Positions 16,441-24,373 are shown, counted from the stretch's first letter. The stretch: DNA of 39,875 nucleotides from Rhodovibrionaceae bacterium (GCA_028279885.1 JANQMX010000010.1:1-39875); one strand, 5' to 3'. Translations and numbers: made by a program. The notes: generated from the letters alone by a model not told the origin.

Positions 16441-17685
16441 TCATTGCGCCAGCGCCTCGTCAAAGGGATAGCGGCTCAGGAGCTGAGGCCCCTGCTCCGT
16501 GATCAGGACGGGTTGCTCCAGCTTCACCCCTTCGCGGCCGTCCTCCGCGCCGATGTAGCTTTCGATACAGGCCATCATCCCGGCTTCGAAATGGCCGTCG
16601 TAGCCGAAGAGGTCGTAGTCCTCGGGATAGTAGATCAGCGGATACTCGACCCCGAGGCCGACGCCGTGCGCGATATCCGCATAGCGGTTGGCCTTGTAGG
16701 CATCGGGCACCGGCCAGGATTTCTCGGTCATCTCGCGAAAGCTCATGCCGGGCCGCAGCAGCGCCATGTTGTGCTCCAGCTGCTCTCGGGCGAGGTCGAA
16801 CAGCCGGCGCTGCTCGTCGCTCGGCCGTACGTCGGAAACGCACCAGGAGCGTGAGATGTCCGCGTACCACCCGCCAGGACCGATCAGATCGGTGTCAAAG
16901 GAGAGCAGGTCGCCGGACTCCATCACCCGGTCGGAGGTTTCCTGGAACCAAGGGTTTGTGCGGGGACCGGAGGCCAGTAGCCGAGTTTCCGGATACTCTC
17001 CGCCGTAAATGGTGCTGACCCGCAACAGCTCGGCCAGCGCCTCATCTTCCCGTACGCCAGGGCGTACGTTTGATCGCATGGCGTACATAGCCGCCTCGCA
17101 GACGCGCAAGGCATGGGTCATGCCGTCGATTTCGTCCTGGGACTTGATCAGGCGGGCGCGCTCCATCACCGCCTGCCCGTTGGCGAGTTCGTAGCCCAAC
17201 GCGGTGAGCGCTGCACCGGCGTGCCAGTCGGCCCGGTCGATCGCGATGCGCCGGCTTCCGCCGCCATGGCGGCGCATGAGCTCGGCGATATCCTCCGCCC
17301 AGGCGCGGGCCATCTCTTCGGCGCGCTGCCCCACCACCAGGTAGTCCCAGGAGCGGGGCGGCCGCAGCTCGTCGACGGTCTCCAGGCCCTTGGCGAGGTG
17401 GAAGCAGTTGGGCAGCTCGAACAGCACCACCGGGCCGTCCGCCGCCACGAAGACGTAGCGGCAGAGATTGTGCATGGTCCAGACCTGCATGTTCCGGCTG
17501 CCGGTGGCATAGCGGATGTTGACCGGGTCGAAGAGCACCGCGGCGGCCAGGTCGGACTGCGCCAGGGATTGCCGCACCCGCTCCAGGCGATAGGCGCGGA
17601 CCCGGCGCTCGGCCTCGGCATCCAAGGGCTGCGAGTCCGGCAGAACGGCCGGCGGTTGCGAGTCGAGAAGGTTCACGTCGTGCAT
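16441..17685 (-). CDS. M24-family (Xaa-Pro peptidase fold) protein, DddP-like
   Basis: A 414-residue pita-bread-fold protein. Metal-ligand candidates are Asp264 and Asp266 (SFDTDLIGP), Asp276 (YADISRSW), His340 (IAHGVGLGVEYP), Glu375 (CIESYIG) and Glu390 (VKLEQPV). The extra first Asp (FDTD) and the ADISRSW context are those of DddP, the iron-dependent DMSP lyase, rather than ordinary aminopeptidase P. From memory, the six ligands of Ruegeria DddP are 295, 297, 307, 371, 406 and 421, a constant offset of 31. At that offset the catalytic Asp377 corresponds to Val346 here, so DMSP lyase activity is doubtful. It may act on another methylated compound or as a dipeptidase. It heads the MttB-family gene. 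Confidence 0.8.
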   Translation of the reverse strand: MHDVNLLDSQPPAVLPDSQPLDAEAERRVRAYRLERVRQSLAQSDLAAAVLFDPVNIRYATGSRNMQVWTMHNLCRYVFVAADGPVVLFELPNCFHLAKGLETVDELRPPRSWDYLVVGQRAEEMARAWAEDIAELMRRHGGGSRRIAIDRADWHAGAALTALGYELANGQAVMERARLIKSQDEIDGMTHALRVCEAAMYAMRSNVRPGVREDEALAELLRVSTIYGGEYPETRLLASGPRTNPWFQETSDRVMESGDLLSFDTDLIGPGGWYADISRSWCVSDVRPSDEQRRLFDLAREQLEHNMALLRPGMSFREMTEKSWPVPDAYKANRYADIAHGVGLGVEYPLIYYPEDYDLFGYDGHFEAGMMACIESYIGAEDGREGVKLEQPVLITEQGPQLLSRYPFDEALAQ

Positions 17686-17761
17686 GAGCGCATCCTGAGC
17701 GGACTTTGAGCGCTCCCGCTAGCTCATTCGCGCCCCACTCGCCGATACGCGCCAAGCCTGA

Positions 17762-18880
17762 CTAGCAGTGTTCCTCGCCGCGATAGTCGGCGGCCTGCAT
17801 CTCATTGAGGCGGCTCACCGTGCGCTCGAACTCATAGGCGCCGCTGCCTTCGGGATAAAGCAACTCCGGTGCTGCCGCCGCCGAGCAGATCAGCTTTGTG
17901 CGGTGCTCGTAGAGCGCATCGATCAAGGTCATGAAGCGGCGGGCCTCGTTGCGCTTCTCCGGTCCCATCTCCGGAATGCCGGAGAGCACGACCGTATGGA
18001 AGGCTTCGGCGATGGCCAGATAGTCGCCCGCCCCCAAGGGTTGCTCGCAGAGCTCGGCGAAGGTGAAGCGGGCGACGCCGCGTGCCGCCTGGCTGACCTC
18101 CAGGGTCCGTCCCTTGACCGTCAGGCTGTCAGGCGTGACTTCGGCGCCCTCGGTCAATTGGGCGAAGGCCTGGTCCAGCGCTGCCTCCGCCGCCGCGTCC
18201 AGGGGGCTATAGTAGACTTGCATGCCCATCAGCCGGTCGAGGCGATAGTCGGTGCCGCGGCCCAGGTCCAGAATGTCGAGACGCTGCTTCAGCACCTCGA
18301 TGAAGGGCAGGAAGCGCTCGCGCTGCAGTCCGCCTTCGTAGAGCCGGTCCGGCTCGAAGTTGGAGGTGGCGACGACCACCACGCCGCGGGCGAAGAGCGC
18401 CTCGAACAGCCGCGCCAGGATCATGGCATCGGCGATCTGCATCACCACGAACTCGTCGAAGCAGAGCAGCCAGGCTTCCTCGGCGAGATCGCCGGCCAGC
18501 TCGGGCAGGGGATCGGCTTCGGTGCCCTTGGTCTTGGCCCGCCAGGCATGGAGACGGTCGTGCACCTCGGCCATGAAGGCGTGAAAGTGGACGCGGCGCT
18601 TACGCTCGACCGGCGCCACTTCGAAGAAGAGGTCCATCAACATGGACTTGCCGCGGCCGACCGAGCCGTAGAGGTAGAGGCCCTGCGGCGCCTCGGCCTT
18701 GAGCCGGCGGGCGATGCCGAGGCGCTGGCGCCAGCCCGCCGCGCCACTCTGGGGCTGATAGTGCAGCAGCGCGTGGTAGAGCGATTGCAGCTTTTCCGCC
18801 GCCAGCTCCTGCATGGGGTCGGCCTTCAGGCCGCCGTCACGGCGGTGTTCGCGGTAGAAGGGCAGCGGGCCGCCGGTCAT
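17762..18880 (-). CDS. zapE: Cell division protein ZapE (AFG1-like ATPase)
   Basis: A 372-residue P-loop ATPase of the ZapE/LACE1/AFG1 family. The first block is GLYLYGSVGRGKSMLMDLFF with Walker A at 72-79, followed by HFHAFMAEVH, Walker B LLCFDEF, and the sensor region VVVATSNFEPDRLYEGGLQRERFLPFI, all diagnostic. The C-terminus has FAELCEQPLGAGDYLAIA and RFMTLIDALYEHRTKL. In E. coli ZapE associates with the Z-ring during late division and stress; mitochondrial relatives act in protein quality control. It starts 21 bp after the mesaconyl-CoA hydratase stop on the same strand, so it may be co-transcribed with the CoA-pathway genes. Confidence 0.95.
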   Translation of the reverse strand: MTGGPLPFYREHRRDGGLKADPMQELAAEKLQSLYHALLHYQPQSGAAGWRQRLGIARRLKAEAPQGLYLYGSVGRGKSMLMDLFFEVAPVERKRRVHFHAFMAEVHDRLHAWRAKTKGTEADPLPELAGDLAEEAWLLCFDEFVVMQIADAMILARLFEALFARGVVVVATSNFEPDRLYEGGLQRERFLPFIEVLKQRLDILDLGRGTDYRLDRLMGMQVYYSPLDAAAEAALDQAFAQLTEGAEVTPDSLTVKGRTLEVSQAARGVARFTFAELCEQPLGAGDYLAIAEAFHTVVLSGIPEMGPEKRNEARRFMTLIDALYEHRTKLICSAAAAPELLYPEGSGAYEFERTVSRLNEMQAADYRGEEHC

Positions 18881-18901
18881 GCTGATGCGCGAGGCCCCGG
18901 C

Positions 18902-19957
18902 TCAGCCGCGCCTGGGCATGAGAACCGTGTAGTCCATGTCGAGCACCACCGAGCGGTCGTACTTGCCCTCTTCGTCCTTCAGCGGGAACTCGCCGGACTC
19001 GCCGTCCTTGAGAGCGATCGTCCGCACGCGCAGCGCACCGACATCGTTGCGCCCCGCGATCTCCGCCTTGTCGACGATCTCCGACCAGGCTGAGATGGTG
19101 TCGCCGGCGAAGCTCGGGTTGCTGTGCAGGCCGCCGTTGATTGCCGCGATCTTGACGGCGTTGGCGAGGCCGTTGAAGGACAGCGCCCGGGCCAGCGAGA
19201 TGATATGCCCGCCATAGACGATGCGCCGGCCGAAACGCGTGCGGGCGGCAAGGCGCTGGTTGAAGTGAACCTTCGCGGTGTTCTGGTACAGTCGGGTCGC
19301 CAACTGGTGTTCCGCATCCTCGATGGTCATGGCGTCGACATGGTCGATGCGCTCGCCCACCGCATAGTCTTCCCAGAGGTGCGGGCTGCCCGACAGCTCC
19401 GTCGAGAAGTCCCGAAAGTCCAAGGCGCCGGGCACCTCGATCTCGGCCAGCGGCAGGGCCGTGGCCAGCTTCGGCACCGCCCGCTCCGGTGCCGGGCTTT
19501 CGGGATCGCGCTTGTTGACCATGACCCAGCGCTTGTAGTCGACCACCAGCTCGTCGCGTTGGTTTCGTCCGACCGACTGGACATAAACCACGCCGGTCTT
19601 GCCGCTGGAGTTTTCCCGAACGCCGATGACCCGGCTGACTGTGGACAGGGTGTCGCCGGGGTAGACCGGCTCGACAAAGCGACCCTCCGCGTAGCCCAGG
19701 TTGGCCTGGGCATTGAGCGAGACGTCCGGCACCGTCTTGCCGAAGACCACGTGAAAGACCAGCAGGTCATCGAGCGGCGCCTGCGGCAGGCCGAGGGAAT
19801 AGGCGAAGGCGTCGGAGGATTGGAGCGCGAAGCGGGGGCCGTAGAGTGCGGTATAGAGCGAGACGTCGCCTTCGGTCACCGTGCGCGGCGTGGCGTGATG
19901 CAGCTCTTGCCCGACGGCAAAGTCTTCGAAGAAGTTGCCGCTGTTGGTCTTGGTCAT
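18902..19957 (-). CDS. mch: Mesaconyl-CoA hydratase (MaoC family)
   Basis: A 351-residue double-hotdog MaoC-like hydratase. The N-terminal half starts GNFFEDFAVGQELHHATPRTVTEGD and includes YGPRFALQSSDAFA and FVEPVYPGDTLSTVSRV. The second half begins LWEDYAVGERIDHVDAMTIEDAEH and includes the RIVYGGHIISLARALSFNG segment. Length and sequence agree with the hydratase of the ethylmalonyl-CoA pathway, which interconverts mesaconyl-CoA and beta-methylmalyl-CoA. Its upstream neighbour is the CoA-ester lyase that would use the product, with a 32-bp gap. ATG 19957 was chosen because the MTKTNSGN start matches the family; the frame remains open upstream inside the neighbouring gene. Confidence 0.85.
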   Translation of the reverse strand: MTKTNSGNFFEDFAVGQELHHATPRTVTEGDVSLYTALYGPRFALQSSDAFAYSLGLPQAPLDDLLVFHVVFGKTVPDVSLNAQANLGYAEGRFVEPVYPGDTLSTVSRVIGVRENSSGKTGVVYVQSVGRNQRDELVVDYKRWVMVNKRDPESPAPERAVPKLATALPLAEIEVPGALDFRDFSTELSGSPHLWEDYAVGERIDHVDAMTIEDAEHQLATRLYQNTAKVHFNQRLAARTRFGRRIVYGGHIISLARALSFNGLANAVKIAAINGGLHSNPSFAGDTISAWSEIVDKAEIAGRNDVGALRVRTIALKDGESGEFPLKDEEGKYDRSVVLDMDYTVLMPRRG

Positions 19958-19989
19958 GACCGCCGCTCTGTTGGGTGGACTGGGTGGTT

Positions 19990-20874
19990 TCAGGCCGCGG
20001 CCTGTTCGAGCGCTTGGATGGCCTCTGCCGTCGCAACCACGCGCTTGGCATTCTCCACGTGCAGGTTTTCGATCAGCTTGCCGTCGAGCACGACGACTCC
20101 TTTGCCTTCGGCCGTGGCTTCGGCGTGGGCGTCGATCACGCGGTGGGCCTCGCTGATCTCGTCGGCCGACGGTGCGAAGATCTCGTTCGCTGCGGCGATA
20201 GTCTTGGGGTGGATGAGGGTCTTGCCGTCGAAGCCAAGCTCCTTGCCCTGCTGGCATTGTGCGCCAAAGCCCTCGTCGTCCTGCAGGTCCAGGTGCACGC
20301 CGTCAACCACCGCCAGTCCGTAGGCCCGCGCCGCAAGGATGACCAGTGACAGAGAGGTCAGCACCGGCAGGCGCTCAGGCGTGTGGGCCGCGTGCAGGTC
20401 CTTGACCAGGTCCGAGGTGCCCATGACCAGGCAGGAGAGGCGCGGGCTGGCCGCTGCAATCTCTTGCGCATTGAGGATGCCCAGCGGCGTTTCCATCATG
20501 CACATGATGGAGACGTCCTCGGAGGCGCCGGCAGCCGCCATGCGCTGGGCGGCGTCTTGGACCATGGCCGCGCTCTCGACCTTGGGCAGCAGAATGGCGT
20601 CCGGGCCGGCGGCGGCGATGGCGGCGATATCCTCGGCGCCCCAGTCGGTGTCCAGGCCGTTGACCCGAACGATGATCTCGCGGCGGCCGTAGCCGCCCTC
20701 ACTCAGCGCAGCGACGATGTTGGCGCGCGCTTCGGTCTTGGCGTCGGGCGCGACCGCGTCCTCCAGATCGAGGATCAGCGCGTCGGCTGGCAGGCTGCGC
20801 CCCTTCTCGAGGGCGCGGGTGTTGGAGCCCGGCATGTAAAGCACACTGCGGCGCGGACGGACGTGAGCCGGCAT
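19990..20874 (-). CDS. CoA-ester lyase, HpcH/CitE family (malyl-CoA/beta-methylmalyl-CoA lyase-like)
   Basis: A 294-residue TIM-barrel lyase. The N-terminal RRSVLYMPGSN, ADALILDLEDAVAPDAK, IIVRVNGLDTDWGAED, AILLPKVESA and CMMETPLGILNAQEIA mark the CitE/malyl-CoA lyase family and include the acidic Mg ligands. LVMGTSDLVKDL and GKTLIHPKTIAAANEIFAPS complete it. Its partner gene is mesaconyl-CoA hydratase, pointing to cleavage of beta-methylmalyl-CoA to glyoxylate and propionyl-CoA. It is a little shorter than the Mcl1 proteins I recall, so an Mcl2-like malyl-CoA thioesterase role is possible. An AGAGGAAGAG site lies before ATG 20874. It is the first gene of a five-gene minus-strand run. Confidence 0.82.
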   Translation of the reverse strand: MPAHVRPRRSVLYMPGSNTRALEKGRSLPADALILDLEDAVAPDAKTEARANIVAALSEGGYGRREIIVRVNGLDTDWGAEDIAAIAAAGPDAILLPKVESAAMVQDAAQRMAAAGASEDVSIMCMMETPLGILNAQEIAAASPRLSCLVMGTSDLVKDLHAAHTPERLPVLTSLSLVILAARAYGLAVVDGVHLDLQDDEGFGAQCQQGKELGFDGKTLIHPKTIAAANEIFAPSADEISEAHRVIDAHAEATAEGKGVVVLDGKLIENLHVENAKRVVATAEAIQALEQAAA

Positions 20875-21024
20875 TCTCTTCCTCTTCTGTCGCGAATTCC
20901 CTGTGGCTACCGAGCCGGGACTATAGTGACCGCCGGCTGCGGCACAAGCGGCCGGCTTTGACGCGCTTGGGTAAAGAGGAGAAGCTGTCGCCTCCTTTCG
21001 CCAAGCCAAGCCCGAAAAACCGCA

Positions 21025-21882
21025 ATGGCCGTGCTGTCCATCCAGTCCCACGTTGTCCTCGGCCATGTCGGCAACGCGGCGGCCGTCTTCGCTCTCCAGC
21101 GCATGGGTTGCGAGGTCTGGCCGCTCAACACGGTGCAGTTCTCCAACAACACGGCCTATCCGCGGGTCGAGGGCGAGGTTTTCGCGGCCGACGTGCTGCG
21201 CCGCACCTTTGACGGGCTCGCCAGCAACGGTGATCTGGCCGATTGCCGGGCGGTCCTGACCGGCTATCTCGGCAGCGCCGCCTTGGGGGAGGTGGTGCTG
21301 GAGGCGGTGGCCGCGGTTAAAGCGGCAAACCCGGAGGCGCTATGGCTCTGCGACCCGGTGATGGGCACCACCGGCAAGGGCCTCTTCGTCAAGGAGGAGG
21401 TGGCGGCCTTCTTCTCCGGCCCGGTGATCGCGCAGAGCGACGTCCTGGCCCCCAATCTCTTTGAGCTCAGCCGCTTGAGCGGCCTCGAGGCCGGCGATGC
21501 GGAGAGCGCCGTCATTGCCGCCCGCCGGTTGATCGCGCAGGGGCCGCCGGTCGTGCTGGTGACCTCGGTGCCGAGCGACCATCGCCATGCCCGCGGAACC
21601 GGCGCGCTGGCGGTCACGGCCGAGAAGGCCTGGCAGGTGGCGACGCCGCTGATCGATTTCGAGGCGGCGGTCGGCGGCACTGGCGACCTCTTCACCGCAG
21701 TCTTCCTTGCCCGCTATCTTGCCGGCCGGCCCTTGCCGGACTGCCTGTCGCTGGCCGTCTCTTCGCTCTATGCGGTTCTGCAGGAGACTCGGCGTCAAGG
21801 CCGTCGCGAGATGGCCGTGGTCGCGGCGCAAGAGCGGCTGGTCGAGCCGCCGGAGGTCTTTCCGCCCGTCCTGATCGATTGA
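21025..21882 (+). CDS. pdxY: Pyridoxal kinase
   Basis: A 285-residue ribokinase-fold enzyme that phosphorylates pyridoxal for the B6 salvage pathway. The start MAVLSIQSHVVLGHVGNAAAVF and WPLNTVQFSNNT are near-invariant in PdxY. LWLCDPVMG, the APNLFELSRLSG region and the anion-hole motif GGTGDLFTA with catalytic Asp are all intact. The gene is divergent from the CoA-ester lyase gene and stands alone; its stop is 6 bp from the convergent Rieske oxygenase stop. Confidence 0.94.
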   Translation: MAVLSIQSHVVLGHVGNAAAVFALQRMGCEVWPLNTVQFSNNTAYPRVEGEVFAADVLRRTFDGLASNGDLADCRAVLTGYLGSAALGEVVLEAVAAVKAANPEALWLCDPVMGTTGKGLFVKEEVAAFFSGPVIAQSDVLAPNLFELSRLSGLEAGDAESAVIAARRLIAQGPPVVLVTSVPSDHRHARGTGALAVTAEKAWQVATPLIDFEAAVGGTGDLFTAVFLARYLAGRPLPDCLSLAVSSLYAVLQETRRQGRREMAVVAAQERLVEPPEVFPPVLID

Positions 21883-21888
21883 AAACCG

Positions 21889-22977
21889 CTAGCGGTCGAG
21901 CGGCACGCCTCCGCGGGCCAGCAGCTCGCGCAGGTCGAGAATGATCGGGAAGATCTCCTGATTGCGGTCGCCGCCCTGCGCGTCGTAGGCCTTTTGCTCC
22001 AGCTCGACGATCTGCCGGTCTTCCTTGAAGATGCCCTCCGTGAACCAGACGATGAAGGGCCACAGCAGGTTGATGAGGCCGGGTATCGGCGGCCGCTGGA
22101 TCATCATCATGCCGAAGGTGTGGTTGGTGCGCTGCTCCTTGTCGAGCGGGATGTAGCAGTTCCAGAGATCGAGTGCCGGCTCGTCGCTGCCTTCCACCCA
22201 AAACTTCAGGCCCTGGTAGGGGTACTCCGTCCGGATGGTCATCAGGTCGCGGCGCTGGCGCGCCTGCTTACCGTGGCGCTTGCCGATGATGAACCATTCG
22301 CCCCAGTTCTGCTTGCCGCTGACCCGCCCGAAACTGTAGTCGACCTCGACCCAGTTCTCCCCGCGGCGCCGGTCGAGGTAGATGGTCTTGATGCCGCCCA
22401 TCAGCCGCCGGTGCAGGAACTGATGGTTCATGTCCATCAGGTTCTCATGCATGAAGGAGTAGTGGCAGTCGACCTGACGGTCGAGGTAGCGGACCTTGTA
22501 GCGCGGGTCGCTATGCGTGGGGATGTCGGGGAAGGCCGTGGTCGGCGCCTTCGCCGCGTCGCCCGGAAAAACGAAGATGAAGCCGTAGGCCTCGCGGCAG
22601 GGGTAGCTGCGGACTCCGTTGGGACAACGGCTGCCGTCGGAGGCGCGAAGGTAGGGGATGTTGGTGCAGCGGCCGTCGGCGTCGTAGGTCCAGCCGTGAT
22701 AGCCGCACTTCAAGCCCTCTTTGCAAACCACGCCGAGGTGGAGCGGCACCTGCCGGTGGGCGCAGCGATCCTCGAGGGCGAAGCAGAGGCCGTCCTCGCC
22801 CCGGGCCAGCACGATGGGCTCACCGGCGAAGCGAACCGCCAGGGCCTTGTTGCGCTTCAGGGAGTCGGAGCGCGCGACCGGATACCAGAAATCGGGATGA
22901 AGGCCCGCGCGTCGCAGATCGAAACCGTTCGCTTGCCGCCCCTCCTGGGGGCTGTCGCCGAGGGGCGCACCGACCAT
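21889..22977 (-). CDS. Rieske non-haem iron oxygenase, alpha subunit
   Basis: A 362-residue ring-hydroxylating-type oxygenase. The Rieske [2Fe-2S] ligands are Cys72/His74 (RCAHRQVPL) and Cys91/His94 (KCGYHGWTYD), 16 residues apart as usual. The catalytic iron region is Asp182, His185, His189 in ENLMDMNHQFLHR. The domain begins FWYPVARSDSL, as in vanillate-demethylase/PaO-like oxygenases rather than the dioxygenases with a beta subunit. No reductase or ferredoxin gene is adjacent, so electrons come from elsewhere. AAGGA lies about 10 bp before ATG 22977. Substrate unknown; O- or N-demethylation or aromatic hydroxylation are family possibilities. Confidence 0.88.
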   Translation of the reverse strand: MVGAPLGDSPQEGRQANGFDLRRAGLHPDFWYPVARSDSLKRNKALAVRFAGEPIVLARGEDGLCFALEDRCAHRQVPLHLGVVCKEGLKCGYHGWTYDADGRCTNIPYLRASDGSRCPNGVRSYPCREAYGFIFVFPGDAAKAPTTAFPDIPTHSDPRYKVRYLDRQVDCHYSFMHENLMDMNHQFLHRRLMGGIKTIYLDRRRGENWVEVDYSFGRVSGKQNWGEWFIIGKRHGKQARQRRDLMTIRTEYPYQGLKFWVEGSDEPALDLWNCYIPLDKEQRTNHTFGMMMIQRPPIPGLINLLWPFIVWFTEGIFKEDRQIVELEQKAYDAQGGDRNQEIFPIILDLRELLARGGVPLDR

Positions 22978-23129
22978 GCGGTTCGTTCCTTCTTTGCAGC
23001 TTTCCGTGCCAACGCATCACGCAACGCGCTCTTCCACAGCGCTCCTTCAAAATGCACCGACCTAGCCGAAAACCCCCATCAGGTTGCTAGACTAGGGAAA
23101 AGTTGGCGCGAGGGAAGCCTACTAATGGA

Positions 23130-23981
23130 TTATTTGAAGAGTGCGGCGAGCCAATCCGCCACGGCTTGGATGCGGGGGAGACCGCTCAGCTCCGGATGGG
23201 TGATTAGCCAAAGCTCGCGGGACGGCCCGGGCGGATAACCGTCCAGCTCGCGCAGCTTTGCGTCTTCTGCCGCAATCCCGGCCGGTAAGAGCGACTTCCC
23301 CAAGCCGGCGCGCAGGCTTTGCAGTAGCCCCTCGGCGTCGTTGACCTTGACCTGTGCTGCGGCCGTGCCCTCCGCGTTCAGGCGCTCGGCGATCCAGCGC
23401 GTCTGCGGCAGGTCGGTCAGGCTGTCCTCGTAGGTGACCCAAGGGAGCGTTTCCGCGTCGGGCTGCGCCGGGCCATAGACCCCGTAGTCGAGCGTGCCGA
23501 TGCGGCGGGCGAGGTTGCGGGCCTCCTTGCGCGGTCGGGCCAGGCGCAAGGCGATGTCAGCCTCGCGTTTGGTCAGACTGAGGTCCCGCGGCTCCGCGAT
23601 CAGCTCGATCTCCAACGCCGGATGATCGCGCAGAAAGTCCGGAAGCGCCGGCGTCAGCACTCGGTTGACCAGCAGCGGCACGGCGGTGAGGCGCACCGTG
23701 CCGGCGACGCGGCTGTCCTCGCCCCTGACTTGGCTGGCGATCACCTGCGTTTCGCGCTCGACCCGCTCCGCCGCCGCCAGGACCCGGGCGCCGGCCTCGC
23801 TGGGCCGAAAGCTGCCGCCCGAGCGCTCGATCAGGCGCGCGCCCAGCTCAGCCTCGAAGCGGGCGATGCGGCGAGCCACGGTGCTCTCGTTGACGCCCAG
23901 GCGTTTGGCGGCGCCGGCGAGGGAGCCGCCGCGGGTCAGCGCCAACAGGAAGCGCAGGTCATCCCAGTTGAACTCTGGCAT
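23130..23981 (-). CDS. LysR-family transcriptional regulator
   Basis: A 283-residue regulator. The N-terminal winged helix-turn-helix is clear in FLLALTRGGSLAGAAKRLGVNESTVARRIARFE, followed by a linker and a substrate-binding domain (GTVRLTAVPLLVNRVL onward). The start MPEFNWDDLRF at 23981 is preferred to the in-frame ATG at 24023, since the family begins close to the helix-turn-helix and the region upstream holds apparent operator repeats. It is divergent from a YciI-like gene with 95 bp between starts, the classic arrangement for a LysR regulator and its target. The effector is unknown. Confidence 0.92.
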   Translation of the reverse strand: MPEFNWDDLRFLLALTRGGSLAGAAKRLGVNESTVARRIARFEAELGARLIERSGGSFRPSEAGARVLAAAERVERETQVIASQVRGEDSRVAGTVRLTAVPLLVNRVLTPALPDFLRDHPALEIELIAEPRDLSLTKREADIALRLARPRKEARNLARRIGTLDYGVYGPAQPDAETLPWVTYEDSLTDLPQTRWIAERLNAEGTAAAQVKVNDAEGLLQSLRAGLGKSLLPAGIAAEDAKLRELDGYPPGPSRELWLITHPELSGLPRIQAVADWLAALFK

Positions 23982-24076
23982 TTCTGCAGATTGAAATCGC
24001 AAAATCGCATCGTGAAACCGCAATTCTGCCTAGGTATCTTCCGCGTCGTCAAACGCCAGCGGATTGGGAGGAGAGA
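23982..24076. promoter_or_regulatory. Divergent control region with direct repeats (LysR operator candidate)
   Basis: The 95-bp gap between the divergent LysR and YciI-like genes contains TGAAATCGCAA at 23992-24002 and TGAAACCGCAA at 24013-24023: 10 of 11 identical, same orientation, starts 21 bp apart (two helical turns). A further ATCGCA lies between them. The stretch is AT-richer than its surroundings. GGGAGGAG at about 24066-24073 is the ribosome-binding site of the YciI-like gene. Confidence 0.55.
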
Positions 24077-24373
24077 ATGCTCTACGCCGTTCTGTTCAAG
24101 GACAACGACGAAAAGGCCGAGATGCGGACCCGGCACATGGCCGAGCACCTCGCCTTTCTGGAGCGCAACAGCGGGCAGATCCGCGCCGCCGGTCCGCTCA
24201 CGGATACGCAGGACTCGGCCCCGGCCGGCGGGCTCTGGCTGGTCGAGGCGCCCGACGTCCAAGACGTACGTCGCTTGATCGAAGCCGACCCTTTCTGGCC
24301 AACCGGTTTGCGCAAGTCAGTACGCGTACTGACTTGGACCCAGGTCTTCGCCGACGGGATGCGGCAGATCTAG
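24077..24373 (+). CDS. YciI family protein
   Basis: A 98-residue dimeric alpha/beta-barrel-like protein of the YciI family: LYAVLFKDNDEKAEMRTRHM, HLAFLERNSGQIRAAGPL, and GGLWLVEAPDVQDVRRLIEADPFW. The conserved His (EHLAFL) and Asp (EADPF) are present. Family members are thought to be small enzymes or ligand-binding proteins, and function is not established. Divergent transcription from a LysR gene suggests it is the regulated target. The 3' end contains a 24-bp perfect palindrome (24313-24336) with AT-ended codons unusual for this genome. The stop overlaps the convergent asd stop by 4 bp. Confidence 0.85.
   Translation: MLYAVLFKDNDEKAEMRTRHMAEHLAFLERNSGQIRAAGPLTDTQDSAPAGGLWLVEAPDVQDVRRLIEADPFWPTGLRKSVRVLTWTQVFADGMRQI
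24313..24336. repeat. 24-bp perfect palindrome inside the YciI-like gene
   Basis: The half-site CAAGTCAGTACG (24313-24324) is followed directly by its exact reverse complement (24325-24336), with no spacer. It falls in the codons for KSVRVLT, which use TCA, GTA, GTA and ACT, codons uncommon in the surrounding genes. Two shorter GTAC-centred palindromes are nearby at 24263-24272 and 24672-24681. Confidence 0.85.

Noticed and set aside
17051-17068. Palindrome with 8-bp arms (CGTACGCC ... GGCGTACG) inside the DddP-like gene
   Set aside because: Short, within a coding region, and its codons fit the protein; chance is a fair explanation compared with the 24-bp case.
21885-21896. 12-bp palindrome ACCGCT/AGCGGT between pdxY and the Rieske oxygenase gene
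   Set aside because: Too short and without T-runs to call a terminator.
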